Source: JBEOJY01 sp040275305 (lineage in GTDB: Bacteria > Pseudomonadota > Alphaproteobacteria > UBA9219). From it: a stretch of 64,000 bases of DNA. The number at the start of each line of letters is the position of its first letter. The stretch's first letter is position 1. Where the stretch lies: contig JBEOJY010000005.1 in the NCBI GenBank assembly GCA_040275305.1, forward strand, positions 1 to 64,000, in the 5' to 3' direction. Made by a program: the position numbers and the translations under genes. This document shows positions 49,872 to 59,366 of the stretch, in pieces. The notes under the pieces were generated by a model that made no database searches, had not been told where the DNA came from, and was given only the letters and a program-made list of their open reading frames with translations.

Positions 49872-52828
49872 TGTCGGAGGCCGCGCGCAAGAGTCTTTAC
49901 ACCATCGCGCCCGGCTTGCCGTTCGTGGATGAGCTTGCGCGCGGTTTGTGGGCGCAGGCGCAAGTCGGGCCTTTCGGCCTTTCCGATATGCGCGTGTTTT
50001 TACCGACGCGCCGCGCGTGTTTGCATTTGCGCGAGGCGTTTTTGCGGCTGCCGGATTGCCATGGCGCGATTTTGCTTCCGCGTTTACAGCCTTTGGGCGA
50101 TATCGACGACGACGAGGCGCTTTTTACGGGCTATGCCAATTCCGGCGATTTGGCGCTTCCGCCAGCTATCGCGCCGTTACGCAGGCTGATGTTGCTCGCG
50201 CGTTTGGCGCAGAAGAAAGAAGTCGGCATGACTTGCGATCAGGCGGCGTTGCTGGCCGGGGCGCTTGCGTCGTTTCTGGACGAAGCGCACATCGCGCGGG
50301 CGGATTTCACGAAATTGCCTGCGTTGGTCGAAGAACAGGAACTTGCCGGGCACTGGATCGAGACGGTGCGGTTTCTTGAGATTCTTACCCATGAATGGCC
50401 GCGCATTTTGGAACAGGAAGGCTGCCTTGATCCGGTCGAGCGACGTAATCGCGCCATGGATCTGCAGATCGCGGCGTGGAAGACCGAGCCTCCGCGTCAT
50501 CCCGTGATTGCGGCGGGTTCGACAGGAAGCATGCCGTCCACGGCGCTGTTTCTCGGCGCTGTCGCATCCTTGCCGCAAGGTTCGGTTGTGCTGCCGGGGC
50601 TTGACGCGTCGCTTGATCACGAGTCGTGGCAGGCGATTGGGCCGATGCATCCGCAATACGGCATGAAGAATTTGCTTGAAGCCATGGATGTGGAGCGCGG
50701 AGAGGTGAGGCCGTGGAGCGCTTCTGAGGGAGGCGCGTGGCGGCAGGACAGTCCGCGTTACCTTCTGCTGCGCGAGACGATGCGTCCGGCAGAGGTCACC
50801 GAGAAATGGCGCGAACTGAACATCGAGTCAATTCCGCCGGACGCGCTTGCGCCTTTAAAGCGGATCGAGGTCGATCATCCGCAGGAGGAGGCGCAGGTCA
50901 TCGCGCTGATGCTGCGCGAGACGCTTGAGCATCCGGAGCGAACGGCGGCGCTGGTGACGCCGGATCGCGGTCTTGCGCGTCGCGTCGCGTCGCTGCTTGC
51001 GCGGTGGGGGATCGAGGCGAACGATTCCGCCGGGGCATCGTTGTCGGATCACCAGATCGGGAGCTTTCTTTCCTGTTTGCTCGCGGCGGCGAAGCCCGAC
51101 GCGGAGGCCGTCGCGTGGCTTTCTTTGCTTAAACATCCGTTGTGCGGCTGTGGCGTGGAATTGCCTGTATGCCGCAAGCGCGCTCGCGAGATCGAGTTGG
51201 CCGTATGGAGGGCTGAAAAGCCTTCCGCCTTTCCGTGGCTTGAGACATTGCGCGAGATGATGCGCGGCTTGACGGCTTTTTGGGCCGAGGAGGTTCCGCT
51301 TGCGCAAAGGATCGCCGAGCATGTGCGCGTGGCGGAACTGTTCGCGGCTACTGCGGATGAGGATGGCGCCGCGCGGCTGTGGAAAGGCGAGGCGGGCGAG
51401 GTTTCGGCTTTGTGGCTCGACGAGTGGCGCGAGGCGGCGCATGATTTCCCAGCGCTCGATGGCGAGTCGTATCGCAATTTGTGCGATCATTTGCTGCGCC
51501 AGCAGACCGTACGTTCGCGTTATGGCTGGCATCCAAGGCTTGCCATCATGGGGCCACTGGAGGCGCGGCTCATTCATTTTGATCGCGTGATTCTTGGCGG
51601 GCTTAATGAGGGCGTATGGCCTGCCGAGGTGCCTGCCGATCCGTGGATGTCGCGTCCGATGAAGCGGCGTTTTGGTCTGCCTTCGGCTGACTTTCGGATC
51701 GGCCTTGCCGCGCATGATTTTACGCAGCTTGTGTGCGGCGCTGCGGAAGTCGTTTTGACTCGCGCTCGGCGCGACGGCTCTTCGCCAACCGTTCCTTCGC
51801 GATTTTTGATGCAACTCGATGCGGTTCTGCGCGCGGCCGGAGCGTCGAAAGATGGACAGGACGCATTGGCGGCGCCTGAGCCGTGGCAGGTCTGGGCCGG
51901 GCTTCTCGACAGGCCGCGCGACGGCGTGATCCGTCCGTGCGCTCCGCCGGAACCTCGTCCGCCCGTCGCGCAGCGGCCATGCAGGGTTCGCGTCACCAAG
52001 ATTGGCGCATGGCTGCGCAATCCTTATGCGATTTATGCCGAATATATCCTGAAGCTGAAGCCGCTGGAACCTCTTGACGGAATGGTCGGCGAGGCCGAGC
52101 GCGGGACGGCTATTCACGAGGCCTTAGAGAGGTTCGTCGCGGACTGGCCCGACGTCGCGCCGGATCAGACAGAGCGGGCTTTGCGGAGGCTTTTGGAGAT
52201 CGGGCATGAGGTGTTTGCCGCATATTCTTCCGTCCATCCTCATGTCGCCGCGTTCTGGTGGCCGCGCTTTGGTCGCGCGGCGCGGCAGTTCATCGCGTGG
52301 CAGATCGAGCGGCGCCAAAGGGGAACGCGCGTGTTGCGGGTTGAGGCTGCCGGGACGCTTCATGTCGGCGGACTTGATCTTACGGGGCGCGCGGATCGGA
52401 TCGACAGGCTTGAGGATGGGGCGCTTGCAATTCTCGATTACAAGTCGGGACGGGCTCCTACCAAGGATTCTGTGAGGAAGGGATGGGAGCCGCAGTTGCC
52501 GTTGCTTGCCTTGATGGCGGCGGAGGGAAGTTTCGGCGATTTGGGCCATGGTTCCGGCGGCGGGGCGCTTTGCGTCGAAGAGTTGGCTTACTGGCAGTTG
52601 GGAGGAGGGCGCGGCGTGGGCAAGGAGGTCGAGTTTTCCGGCGAAGAGGTTCCGCGATTAATGGATGAGGCAAAGGAAAATTTGCTGAAGCTGACGCATG
52701 CCTATGCCGATCAACAGATGCCTTATCGCGCGACGCCTAAACCCGGATATGCGCTGCGTTACGACGACTACGGGCATCTCGCGCGCGTGTCGGAATGGAG
52801 CAGGTCGGCGTGGGAGGATGCGTCATGA
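49871..52828 (+). CDS. addB: Double-strand break repair protein AddB
   Basis: 985 aa from ATG 49871 (TGATG overlap with murU; the longer frame from 49790 is antifunctional). It matches alphaproteobacterial AddB: an N-terminal inactivated helicase region (LPTRRACLHLREAFL, LLPRLQPLGD), a central VILGGLNEGVWPAE segment with DPWMSRPMK, and a C-terminal RecB-type nuclease (GRADRIDRLEDGALAILDYK with catalytic Asp and the QxxY-like WEPQLPLLAL). With AddA it processes DNA ends for RecA loading. It overlaps addA by ATGA. Confidence 0.93.
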   Translation: MSEAARKSLYTIAPGLPFVDELARGLWAQAQVGPFGLSDMRVFLPTRRACLHLREAFLRLPDCHGAILLPRLQPLGDIDDDEALFTGYANSGDLALPPAIAPLRRLMLLARLAQKKEVGMTCDQAALLAGALASFLDEAHIARADFTKLPALVEEQELAGHWIETVRFLEILTHEWPRILEQEGCLDPVERRNRAMDLQIAAWKTEPPRHPVIAAGSTGSMPSTALFLGAVASLPQGSVVLPGLDASLDHESWQAIGPMHPQYGMKNLLEAMDVERGEVRPWSASEGGAWRQDSPRYLLLRETMRPAEVTEKWRELNIESIPPDALAPLKRIEVDHPQEEAQVIALMLRETLEHPERTAALVTPDRGLARRVASLLARWGIEANDSAGASLSDHQIGSFLSCLLAAAKPDAEAVAWLSLLKHPLCGCGVELPVCRKRAREIELAVWRAEKPSAFPWLETLREMMRGLTAFWAEEVPLAQRIAEHVRVAELFAATADEDGAARLWKGEAGEVSALWLDEWREAAHDFPALDGESYRNLCDHLLRQQTVRSRYGWHPRLAIMGPLEARLIHFDRVILGGLNEGVWPAEVPADPWMSRPMKRRFGLPSADFRIGLAAHDFTQLVCGAAEVVLTRARRDGSSPTVPSRFLMQLDAVLRAAGASKDGQDALAAPEPWQVWAGLLDRPRDGVIRPCAPPEPRPPVAQRPCRVRVTKIGAWLRNPYAIYAEYILKLKPLEPLDGMVGEAERGTAIHEALERFVADWPDVAPDQTERALRRLLEIGHEVFAAYSSVHPHVAAFWWPRFGRAARQFIAWQIERRQRGTRVLRVEAAGTLHVGGLDLTGRADRIDRLEDGALAILDYKSGRAPTKDSVRKGWEPQLPLLALMAAEGSFGDLGHGSGGGALCVEELAYWQLGGGRGVGKEVEFSGEEVPRLMDEAKENLLKLTHAYADQQMPYRATPKPGYALRYDDYGHLARVSEWSRSAWEDAS

Positions 52829-55800
52829 ACGCTTCCTTTTCCGCGCAGGCGTTCGCGTCTTCGTCTTCGCGCGAAGACGAAGGCGAGAATCCCAATCTTT
52901 TGCAATGGCGCGCCTCTTCGCCGCAGGATTCCGTTTGGGTGAACGCTTCGGCGGGTTCCGGTAAGACGACGGTTCTGGCCAAGCGCGTGCTGAGATTGCT
53001 GCTTTCCGGCGTGCGGCCTGAGAGGGTTTTGTGCCTGACCTATACCAAGGCGGCGGCGGCGGAAATGTCGATCCGCGTGATGCAGCGTTTGGGGCTTTGG
53101 GCTTCGATCGACGATAATGCCTTGAACGAGGAATTGTCGAAGCTTGAGAACGCGCCGCCGACGCCTGAGCAGATGACGAACGCGCGGCGGCTTTTCGCGC
53201 GGGCGCTTGGTTGCCCCGGAGGGCTGCGCATTCGCACGATCCATTCCTTTGCGCAGGATGTCTTGCGACGGTTCCCGGTCGAGGCGGGCGTGCCGCCGCA
53301 TTTCGCCGTGATGGACGAAAGCGATGCGCGGGCGATGCAGGACGAGGCGCTGATGGACGTGTTGCGTTCCGCTTCGCTTGATGCGCTTGATGGGGTGGCG
53401 TTGGAGGGTATGCAGGAGAGCGAAGATTTTCCGGGCGGTTTTTCTGAAGATTTGCGCGGCGCGTTACGCTTCTTGATCGTCGAACTTGGAGAACGCGGGT
53501 TTTTTCAAGCGATGCGCGACGCTTTGAGCGAGCGCGATCGGCTGCGCCGCGAAGTCGAGGAGTCGGGAGGAGTCGCGGGGTATATCGAGCGCCTTCGCGC
53601 GAGGCTTGGGATTTCGGCGGAGGAATCTCGCGCGAGTTTTCTTGTTGTCGCAGCGTCGGCTCCGTCGCTGCCGGAAGAGGATTTACGCGAGGCGGCGCGG
53701 TTGGTGGCGCGTGGCGATACGCCAAGTTATGCCGAACGCGCGGAAAGGATTCTTGCTTGGCTTGAACTAGCCCCGGACATGCGGGCGCAACCGGAGGCGT
53801 TTGAGTCCTATCGCAGGTGTTTTCTTAAGCAGGATGGCGAGATTTATGGTGGGCAGAAGCCCAAATTGTGCGGCAAGAAGCTGGGGCTGGCGCATCCTGA
53901 TCTGGAGCCTGTTTTGTTGCGCGAAGCGGAACGGCTGCAAGCGCTCGATGAACGACTTGAGGCGTTCGAGACTTCGACGATGGCCGAGGCCGTGCTTGTG
54001 TCGGCTTTGGCGTTGATCGGCAGGTACGAGGCGCGCAAGGCTTCGCGCGCGGCGCTTGATTATGACGATCTGATTGCCAAGGTCGCGGCGCTGCTGAGGG
54101 AGGAAGGGAACGCCGCGTGGGTGCTCTATAAGCTCGATGGCGGGTTGGACCATATCCTGCTGGACGAAGCGCAGGATACGAGCCGTTTGCAATGGGAAAT
54201 CGTTTCAGGGCTGACGCAGGAATTTTTTGCCGGTGAAGGGGCGGGGCGCGACGGGAACTCGCGCACGTTGTTCGTGGTCGGCGACGAAAAGCAATCTATC
54301 TTCAGTTTTCAGAAAGCCGATCCGGAATCTTTCGCAAGAATGCGCGGCTATTTTGCCCGGCGCGTCGGCGAGTCCGGGAAGGTCTTCTCCGAGATTCCCA
54401 TGCGTGTGTCGTTTCGTTCGGCTCCGGCGGTTTTGGACGCGGTGGATAAGACGTTCGCGAGCGAGGAGGCGCGGGCAGGCGTTTCGGTTCCTCCCGTTCG
54501 GCACGAGTCGTTTCAACGCGGCAAGCTGTTCGGGCATGTCGAGATTTGGCCGCTTTTGCGTTCGCCGCGCGAGGAGAAGAAAGGGCAAGAAGGCGGCGCT
54601 TGGGAACTTTCCGACAAGTACGAGGACGTGAACGATCCGCAGGTCAGTTTGTCCGAGCGTATCGCCGCGACCATCGAGGGTATGTTGGCGCGGCACGAGA
54701 TTATGCCCGGCCTGTCGCGTCCCGTGGCGCCGGGCGATATCATGATCCTTGTGCGCCAGCGCGGAAATTTCGCGGGCACGATGGTCAAGGCGCTTAAAAG
54801 GCGGCGCATTCCGGTGATGGGCGTGGATCGCATGCGCTTGTCGGAACAGCTTGCGGTCAAGGATGTTTTGGCGCTGGCCGCTTTCGCGTTGTTGCCGGAA
54901 GACGATCTTACGCTGGCGACGGTGTTGAAGGGGCCGTTGGTCGGGTTGAGCGAAGATCATCTGATGGAACTGGCGACGGGGCGCGAGGGGAGTTTATGGA
55001 AGCGCTTGGGCCTGTTCGCACAGGAAAGGATCGGCGAGCCTGTTTGGGGAAGGGCGCAGGCCTATCTTATGCGCTGGCTCAACGCGGCAGATATGATGAC
55101 GCCGTTTTCGATGATTTCTGGCGTATTAAACGGAGTTTGTCCCGCCAGCGATCTCAGCGGAAGGCAGGCTTTGTGGACGCGGCTTGGGCCGGACGCGCTT
55201 GATCCGCTCGACGAATTGTTGAACGCGGCGCTCCATGACAGCCGCCAGCATATGCCGTCCTTGCAAGGATTTTTGCAGCGCTTTGCCGCGAATCAGGGCG
55301 AGATCAAGCGCGAGATGGACAAAGGCGGCGGCGGGACCGAGGGTGGCGGACAAGTGCGGATCATGACCGTGCATGCTTCGAAGGGGCTTGAGGCTCCGAT
55401 CGTGTTTTTGCCGGATTGCGGGCAAGTTCCATCTCCGCAAAATCTGCCAAAATGGCATTGGGACGAGGCGGAGGGGACGTTTTTCTATCTGCCACGCAAG
55501 CCGCGTTCGGGGCCAGCGCTTGCGGCTTATGCGCTCGCGGGACAAAGGCAGCAGGAGGAGTATAAGAGGTTGCTTTACGTCGCGCTGACGCGGGCCGCCA
55601 ACAGGCTTTATGTCGCAGGGTGGGAATCTGACAAGAAGGGGCAGGGGGCGAGTTGGCACGAGCTGGCGCGGCGCGCGCTCGTCGTGGAAGAGGGGGATGG
55701 GGGGGGGGCTAGCGCTGCTTCGGAAGATCCCGCCCAGCCCTTTTATCCTTTGGCGACCTTGTCCGACCCTCTTCCCGACGATTGGAACGGCGTGGCCAAG

Positions 55801-56436
55801 ACTTCAAGCTCCGAGACGAAGCGCGCGCCGGAACAGTTACCAGAATTGCCATTGTGGGCGGTGGTCGCTCCGGAACCGGAAGCGCAGGAAGAACGGCTTC
55901 TGGCTCCATCGCGGCAGGCGCAGCCGCAAGAGATTCCGATTCCTCCGGCGGCGGCGACGCCTGACGCGCTTTTCGCTCGCGGGAAGATTATTCACCGTTT
56001 GTTGCAAAGCCTGCCCGATTTGCCTGAGGCGCGGCGCGAGGAGGTTGCGCGGCAGTTTCTTGCTAATCCTCGTCATCGGTTGTCGGAGGCCCAGCAGGAC
56101 GAGGTCAGGGGCGAGGTGATGGCGATTTTGAGCCATACGGAATTCGCGCCGTTGTTCGGGGAGGGGAGCCGGGCGGAAGTCCCGATAGCGGGACAGCTTG
56201 CCGACGGTTCGCGTTGGTCGGGGCAGATTGATCGCTTGTGCTTGCGCGACGGGGCGGTTTGGGTGGTCGATTACAAGACCAATCGGCCACCACCGCGCGA
56301 TCCGCGCGATATTCCCGCCGTTTATGCCGCCCAGATGAAGGCTTATCGCGCGTTGTTGCAGGAGGTCTATCCGGGGCGGCAGGTGCGATGCTTCTTGCTT
56401 TGGACCTATGGGCCACGCATGATGGAATTGCATTAG
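52825..56436 (+). CDS. addA: Double-strand break repair helicase AddA
   Basis: 1203 aa UvrD/RecB-like helicase-nuclease. Walker A is VNASAGSGKTTVLAKRVLRL. Further motifs are LCLTYTKAAAAEMSIRV (Ia), HILLDEAQDTSRLQWEIV (II), FVVGDEKQSIFSFQKADP (III), IMTVHASKGLEAPIVFLPD (V) and YVALTRAANRLYVAG (VI). The C-terminal nuclease has VWVVDYKTNRPPPRD. The start overlaps addB. Its stop TAG (56434-56436) lies inside a solo terminus of the family A element, so the C-terminus may have been set by insertion. Confidence 0.94.
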   Translation: MNASFSAQAFASSSSREDEGENPNLLQWRASSPQDSVWVNASAGSGKTTVLAKRVLRLLLSGVRPERVLCLTYTKAAAAEMSIRVMQRLGLWASIDDNALNEELSKLENAPPTPEQMTNARRLFARALGCPGGLRIRTIHSFAQDVLRRFPVEAGVPPHFAVMDESDARAMQDEALMDVLRSASLDALDGVALEGMQESEDFPGGFSEDLRGALRFLIVELGERGFFQAMRDALSERDRLRREVEESGGVAGYIERLRARLGISAEESRASFLVVAASAPSLPEEDLREAARLVARGDTPSYAERAERILAWLELAPDMRAQPEAFESYRRCFLKQDGEIYGGQKPKLCGKKLGLAHPDLEPVLLREAERLQALDERLEAFETSTMAEAVLVSALALIGRYEARKASRAALDYDDLIAKVAALLREEGNAAWVLYKLDGGLDHILLDEAQDTSRLQWEIVSGLTQEFFAGEGAGRDGNSRTLFVVGDEKQSIFSFQKADPESFARMRGYFARRVGESGKVFSEIPMRVSFRSAPAVLDAVDKTFASEEARAGVSVPPVRHESFQRGKLFGHVEIWPLLRSPREEKKGQEGGAWELSDKYEDVNDPQVSLSERIAATIEGMLARHEIMPGLSRPVAPGDIMILVRQRGNFAGTMVKALKRRRIPVMGVDRMRLSEQLAVKDVLALAAFALLPEDDLTLATVLKGPLVGLSEDHLMELATGREGSLWKRLGLFAQERIGEPVWGRAQAYLMRWLNAADMMTPFSMISGVLNGVCPASDLSGRQALWTRLGPDALDPLDELLNAALHDSRQHMPSLQGFLQRFAANQGEIKREMDKGGGGTEGGGQVRIMTVHASKGLEAPIVFLPDCGQVPSPQNLPKWHWDEAEGTFFYLPRKPRSGPALAAYALAGQRQQEEYKRLLYVALTRAANRLYVAGWESDKKGQGASWHELARRALVVEEGDGGGASAASEDPAQPFYPLATLSDPLPDDWNGVAKTSSSETKRAPEQLPELPLWAVVAPEPEAQEERLLAPSRQAQPQEIPIPPAAATPDALFARGKIIHRLLQSLPDLPEARREEVARQFLANPRHRLSEAQQDEVRGEVMAILSHTEFAPLFGEGSRAEVPIAGQLADGSRWSGQIDRLCLRDGAVWVVDYKTNRPPPRDPRDIPAVYAAQMKAYRALLQEVYPGRQVRCFLLWTYGPRMMELH

Positions 56437-56452
56437 CAGTCTGCTGAAAAAC
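56433..56452. repeat. Solo terminus of family A element at the end of addA
   Basis: TTAGCAGTCTGCTGAAAAAC matches the left end of the element at 41743 except at the outermost bases. No right end is found before trxA. It supplies the TAG stop of addA. The rest of the 391-base gap 56437-56827 holds the repeat pair below and no gene. Confidence 0.75.
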
Positions 56453-56520
56453 CTATCGGGAAGATATACCCCTCGCAATTGAAGAGTTGGGATAAGGTTT
56501 AGCCGTTGGCGCGGCGCAGT

Positions 56521-56677
56521 CCCCTCCCCCTCGTGGGGAGGGTTAGGGAGGGGGGGCACGCCGCAAGCGCATGATTCCCAAAGTCGGAAAAGCCTTGCGG
56601 GAGGCCTGTTCTGTCAAAGACACATATCGGGACCGCCGATGGCCCCCCTCCCTAACCCTCCCCACGAGGGGGAGGGG
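56521..56677. repeat. Inverted pair of GC-rich palindromic repeats between addA and trxA
   Basis: CCCCTCCCCCTCGTGGGGAG with its continuation (56521-56555) is the near-exact complement of 56643-56677 (CCCCCCTCCCTAACCCTCCC onward). The arms, about 35 bases, enclose about 87 bases without coding signal. It could form a very stable stem or act as a bidirectional transcription stop. The right arm shares its sequence with the insert in murU. Confidence 0.8.
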
Positions 56678-56827
56678 ATCAGGCCGCGCTTTCTTCAGAA
56701 TTGTTACCAACTCTTGATGCGTGATGGGTCCAGACCAAATAGCTGGGGGTGGCTGCTTGCTTTTTTGACAGCGCATCCCCAGATGAGTATGGTTCGTCAT
56801 AAACTTTATGCATCAGGAGAACAGGTT

Positions 56828-57160
56828 ATGGGCGCAGCAACAAAACCAGTCAGCGACGATACGTTTGAGGCCGAGGTCTTGAAAGCCTCCCAGCCGGTTT
56901 TGGTCGATTTTTGGGCCGAATGGTGTGGGCCATGCCGCATGTTGGGGCCTGTTCTTGAGGAAGTGGCGGCGGAGCTTGGTGGTCAGGTGTCGGTGGTCAA
57001 GATGAACGTGGACGAGAATCCGAAGGCTCCGACGACCTATGGCATTCGTAGCATTCCGACTCTTATGCTGTTCAAAGGTGGGCAACTGGTGGCGACAAAG
57101 ACCGGAGGAATGCCCAAGCCCGCGCTGGTCAGCTGGATTAAGGAGCAAGCGGGAGTTTAG
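56828..57160 (+). CDS. trxA: Thioredoxin
   Basis: 110 aa, standard thioredoxin length. The active site is FWAEWCGPCRML with WCGPC, followed by VVKMNVDENPKAPTTYGIRS and the cis-Pro IPTLMLFKGGQ. Start 56828 has CAGGAG upstream; the longer frame from 56639 begins in the repeat arm. It follows addA, as in many alphaproteobacteria. Confidence 0.96.
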   Translation: MGAATKPVSDDTFEAEVLKASQPVLVDFWAEWCGPCRMLGPVLEEVAAELGGQVSVVKMNVDENPKAPTTYGIRSIPTLMLFKGGQLVATKTGGMPKPALVSWIKEQAGV

Positions 57161-57199
57161 CTCTCTCGTTTTCATTAACTATCATGGGGCGAAAGCTTC

Positions 57200-58309
57200 A
57201 TGCATCTGGCATTTATCGATATCGCAAGCGCCTATGGCGCGGATCGTCCCGATGAAGACGCGCCGCTTGGTGGCACGACTTCCGCCGTGTGTTTTCTGGC
57301 GCGAGAGATGGTCAAAGCTGGGATTGCTTGCACTTTCTTTAACAAGGTTGGCGAGCCGCTGGCTGCTTGCGGAATTCGGTCGTTGCCGCTTGAAGCGCTG
57401 GCCGACGAATGTTCCAATCCGGTTTATTCGGCTTTTGTGTTTTGCGGGCGCTGGACGGAATGGCTGGTTCGTCTGGTCGCTGGGGCGTCGCGCGCACCGG
57501 TGGTCGGCTGGATGCATGAAAGCCTTATGGGGACGGAATTTGTGCCTGCGTTGGACACTTTTCGCGGCATGGTGTTCGTCAGCGAATGGCAAAAGAAGGT
57601 CAATCAATCTTTTGTGGCTCCGTCCTGTCAGCAAATCGTGATCCGCAATGCGATGAATCCGGTTTTCGAGCGCTTGTTTGCGCCGGACGAGCCGACGTTG
57701 GCGGCCAAGGGGGGCGATGCGCCGATCATCTTTTATGTCGGGGCGACACCGCGCGGCGCGTTGCATATGCCGGGCGTCATCGCGCATTTGCAACATAGAC
57801 TGCCTGATTTTTCCGTGGAGATTTACAGTTCCTGCGCGCCGAGCCGCGATCCGGTCGAGAACGCGGCGTGTTTCGCGCGGATGCGGGCGCTTTCGCATGT
57901 TACGCATGTTGGGATGGTGGGACAGGCGGAGCTTGCCCAGCGGATGAAACGCGCGTCGATCATGGCGATGCCTAATCCGTGGCCGGAGACTTCGTGCATT
58001 GCTTTGATTGAGGCTATGGCCGCAGGATTGATGGTCGTCGCGACCGATAGGGCTGCGTTACCTGAGACGGCGGCAGGGTTTGCGCGGCATGTTCCTGTCG
58101 AAGACGCCGATCACCCGATCCGGTTCGATATGGAGATCCCATATGAGGCTTTTGCGGATGCAATCGCTTTGGAATGGAGGGAGCGCGTACGCAAGCCGGA
58201 AGAAAGGGAGCGCAGGCTTCGCGCGCAGATCGACGCGGTGGTTGCCAATTACCAGTGGCGGCATAGAGTCGCGCTGTGGACAAGCTTTCTGGCCGGATTA
58301 TCTGGGTAA
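57200..58309 (+). CDS. Glycosyltransferase, GT4-like
   Basis: 369 aa. The N-terminal half has DEDAPLGGTTSAVCFLAREM, typical of GT-B acceptor-side domains, and the GWMHESLMGTEF strand. The C-terminal half has PIIFYVGATPRGALHMPGVI and the donor-binding E-x7-E stretch PWPETSCIALIEAMAAGLMV. The nucleotide-sugar donor and acceptor are unknown; surface polysaccharide or LPS synthesis is a fair guess. It starts 39 bases after trxA but probably has its own role. Confidence 0.82.
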   Translation: MHLAFIDIASAYGADRPDEDAPLGGTTSAVCFLAREMVKAGIACTFFNKVGEPLAACGIRSLPLEALADECSNPVYSAFVFCGRWTEWLVRLVAGASRAPVVGWMHESLMGTEFVPALDTFRGMVFVSEWQKKVNQSFVAPSCQQIVIRNAMNPVFERLFAPDEPTLAAKGGDAPIIFYVGATPRGALHMPGVIAHLQHRLPDFSVEIYSSCAPSRDPVENAACFARMRALSHVTHVGMVGQAELAQRMKRASIMAMPNPWPETSCIALIEAMAAGLMVVATDRAALPETAAGFARHVPVEDADHPIRFDMEIPYEAFADAIALEWRERVRKPEERERRLRAQIDAVVANYQWRHRVALWTSFLAGLSG

Positions 58310-58320
58310 GCAGGGACGCA

Positions 58321-58455
58321 TGCTACCCTACAGAGATGTGCATTGATATTGCAGGACAAATAAGCCACCAGCGTCATTCCGGCGCAAGCCGGAATGACGC
58401 GGGTGGCTAAGATAAGTTTTCTTATCAAACAATGGGTTAATGTGTAGGGTAGCGT
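58321..58455. mobile_element. MITE-like element, family B, short copy
   Basis: TGCTACCCTACAG at the left and TGTAGGGTAGCG (58443-58454) at the right match as inverted repeats at 11 of 12 positions. The interior shares ATTGCAGG, AAGCCAC, GCGTCATTCCGGCG, GGCTAAGATAAG and CAAACAATGGGTTAATGTG with the copy at 13311-13565. The central palindrome is only GCGTCATTCCGGCGCAAGCC and its complement. Confidence 0.75.
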
Positions 58456-58466
58456 GGCAGGGACGT

Positions 58467-58502
58467 AAAAAAAGCGCCGCAGAAACAGGTTTTGCGGCGC
58501 TT
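58467..58502 (-). terminator. Intrinsic terminator of the phasin gene
   Basis: AAGCGCCGCA (58472-58481) and TGCGGCGCTT (58493-58502) pair around an 11-base loop. On the minus strand the stem is followed by a run of seven T (the AAAAAAA at 58467-58473 of the plus strand). It lies about 25 bases after the phasin stop. Confidence 0.9.
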
Positions 58503-58527
58503 CTTATCGCTATTGCGTTCGCTTTAA

Positions 58528-58977
58528 TTAGCCTGACTTCTTCATCATGCCACGTAGTTCTTCGATGCTTTCGTTCATGCGGCTGCTAACGGTTTCCAGC
58601 GCTTTGCTGTTGCATTTGCTGATCGTTTCCGCAATTTCGCGCGCATTCATGATGCATTTGTCGATCGCTACCTTGGACGCCTCGGCCTGTTTCACGACTT
58701 TTTCCTCGGGCGAGGGGCATGACATGATCGAGTTCATCAATGCCGTCGCTTCTTCAAGACCTTGGCGCACGACATCCGCCTGCTGGCGCGTGAGCGACTG
58801 CATGCTTTCGAAAGTCGCCTGATTGATGCTTGCGACTGTTTCGAGGTTTTTGCGAATCGTCGCCGAAATGACTTCATAGCTGATGGTCGGAACCTTGAAA
58901 TCGCTCAAAGTTTTTGAGAAATCCGCATATTTCGAGAAATTCGTTTCGAAGAAGGGGTTGGTGAGGGGCTGGGGCAT
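58528..58977 (-). CDS. Phasin family protein
   Basis: 149 aa, all-helical, with NPFFETNFSKYADFSKTLSD at the start and the phasin-like amphipathic segment NLETVASINQATFESMQSLT then RQQADVVRQGLEEATALMNS. Phasins coat PHA granules and control their size. The PHA depolymerase at 15980 supports PHA storage. Own terminator downstream. The region 58978-59366 upstream holds no certain gene. Confidence 0.85.
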   Translation of the reverse strand: MPQPLTNPFFETNFSKYADFSKTLSDFKVPTISYEVISATIRKNLETVASINQATFESMQSLTRQQADVVRQGLEEATALMNSIMSCPSPEEKVVKQAEASKVAIDKCIMNAREIAETISKCNSKALETVSSRMNESIEELRGMMKKSG

Positions 58978-59107
58978 CTATCTCTCCATAAGAGGTTACA
59001 TAATTCCGGTATCAAAGAGTGGGAGGCAACGAACCCGGAAAACTACAACTGTCACAAGTGTCAGCATAGCCAATCAGCAGACGCAGGACTTCTATAACAA
59101 GAAGCAT

Positions 59108-59296
59108 ATGAGCTTGATTCGTTTGTTTGTCACGCTGATTTTACTGCTCATTTCCTTTGAATTACCTGAATATATGCGACTGTGGTGTTTGCAACACAAC
59201 GTGTCCACTCTCTGGTATGAGCGATGGGGGGAAGCGATCCATTCGAGTATTGTCAATATCTTTGAGCGATCTAACTTTTCTGACGGATTAACATGA
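59108..59296 (+). CDS. Possible small membrane protein (doubtful)
   Basis: 62 aa reading frame MSLIRLFVTLILLLISFELP with one N-terminal hydrophobic segment and then a polar stretch with Trp and Cys. There is no clear ribosome site and no recognised relative. It occupies part of the 389-base gap between the phasin gene and ftsQ. It may be chance, since the gap is AT-richer than its surroundings. Confidence 0.25.
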   Translation: MSLIRLFVTLILLLISFELPEYMRLWCLQHNVSTLWYERWGEAIHSSIVNIFERSNFSDGLT

Positions 59297-59366
59297 GGTA
59301 TGTTCGGTTACTCGGCGCTTTCGCGTCTTCTGTTTTTTGCTCACCCCTTATCTGAATTTTTTGCAC

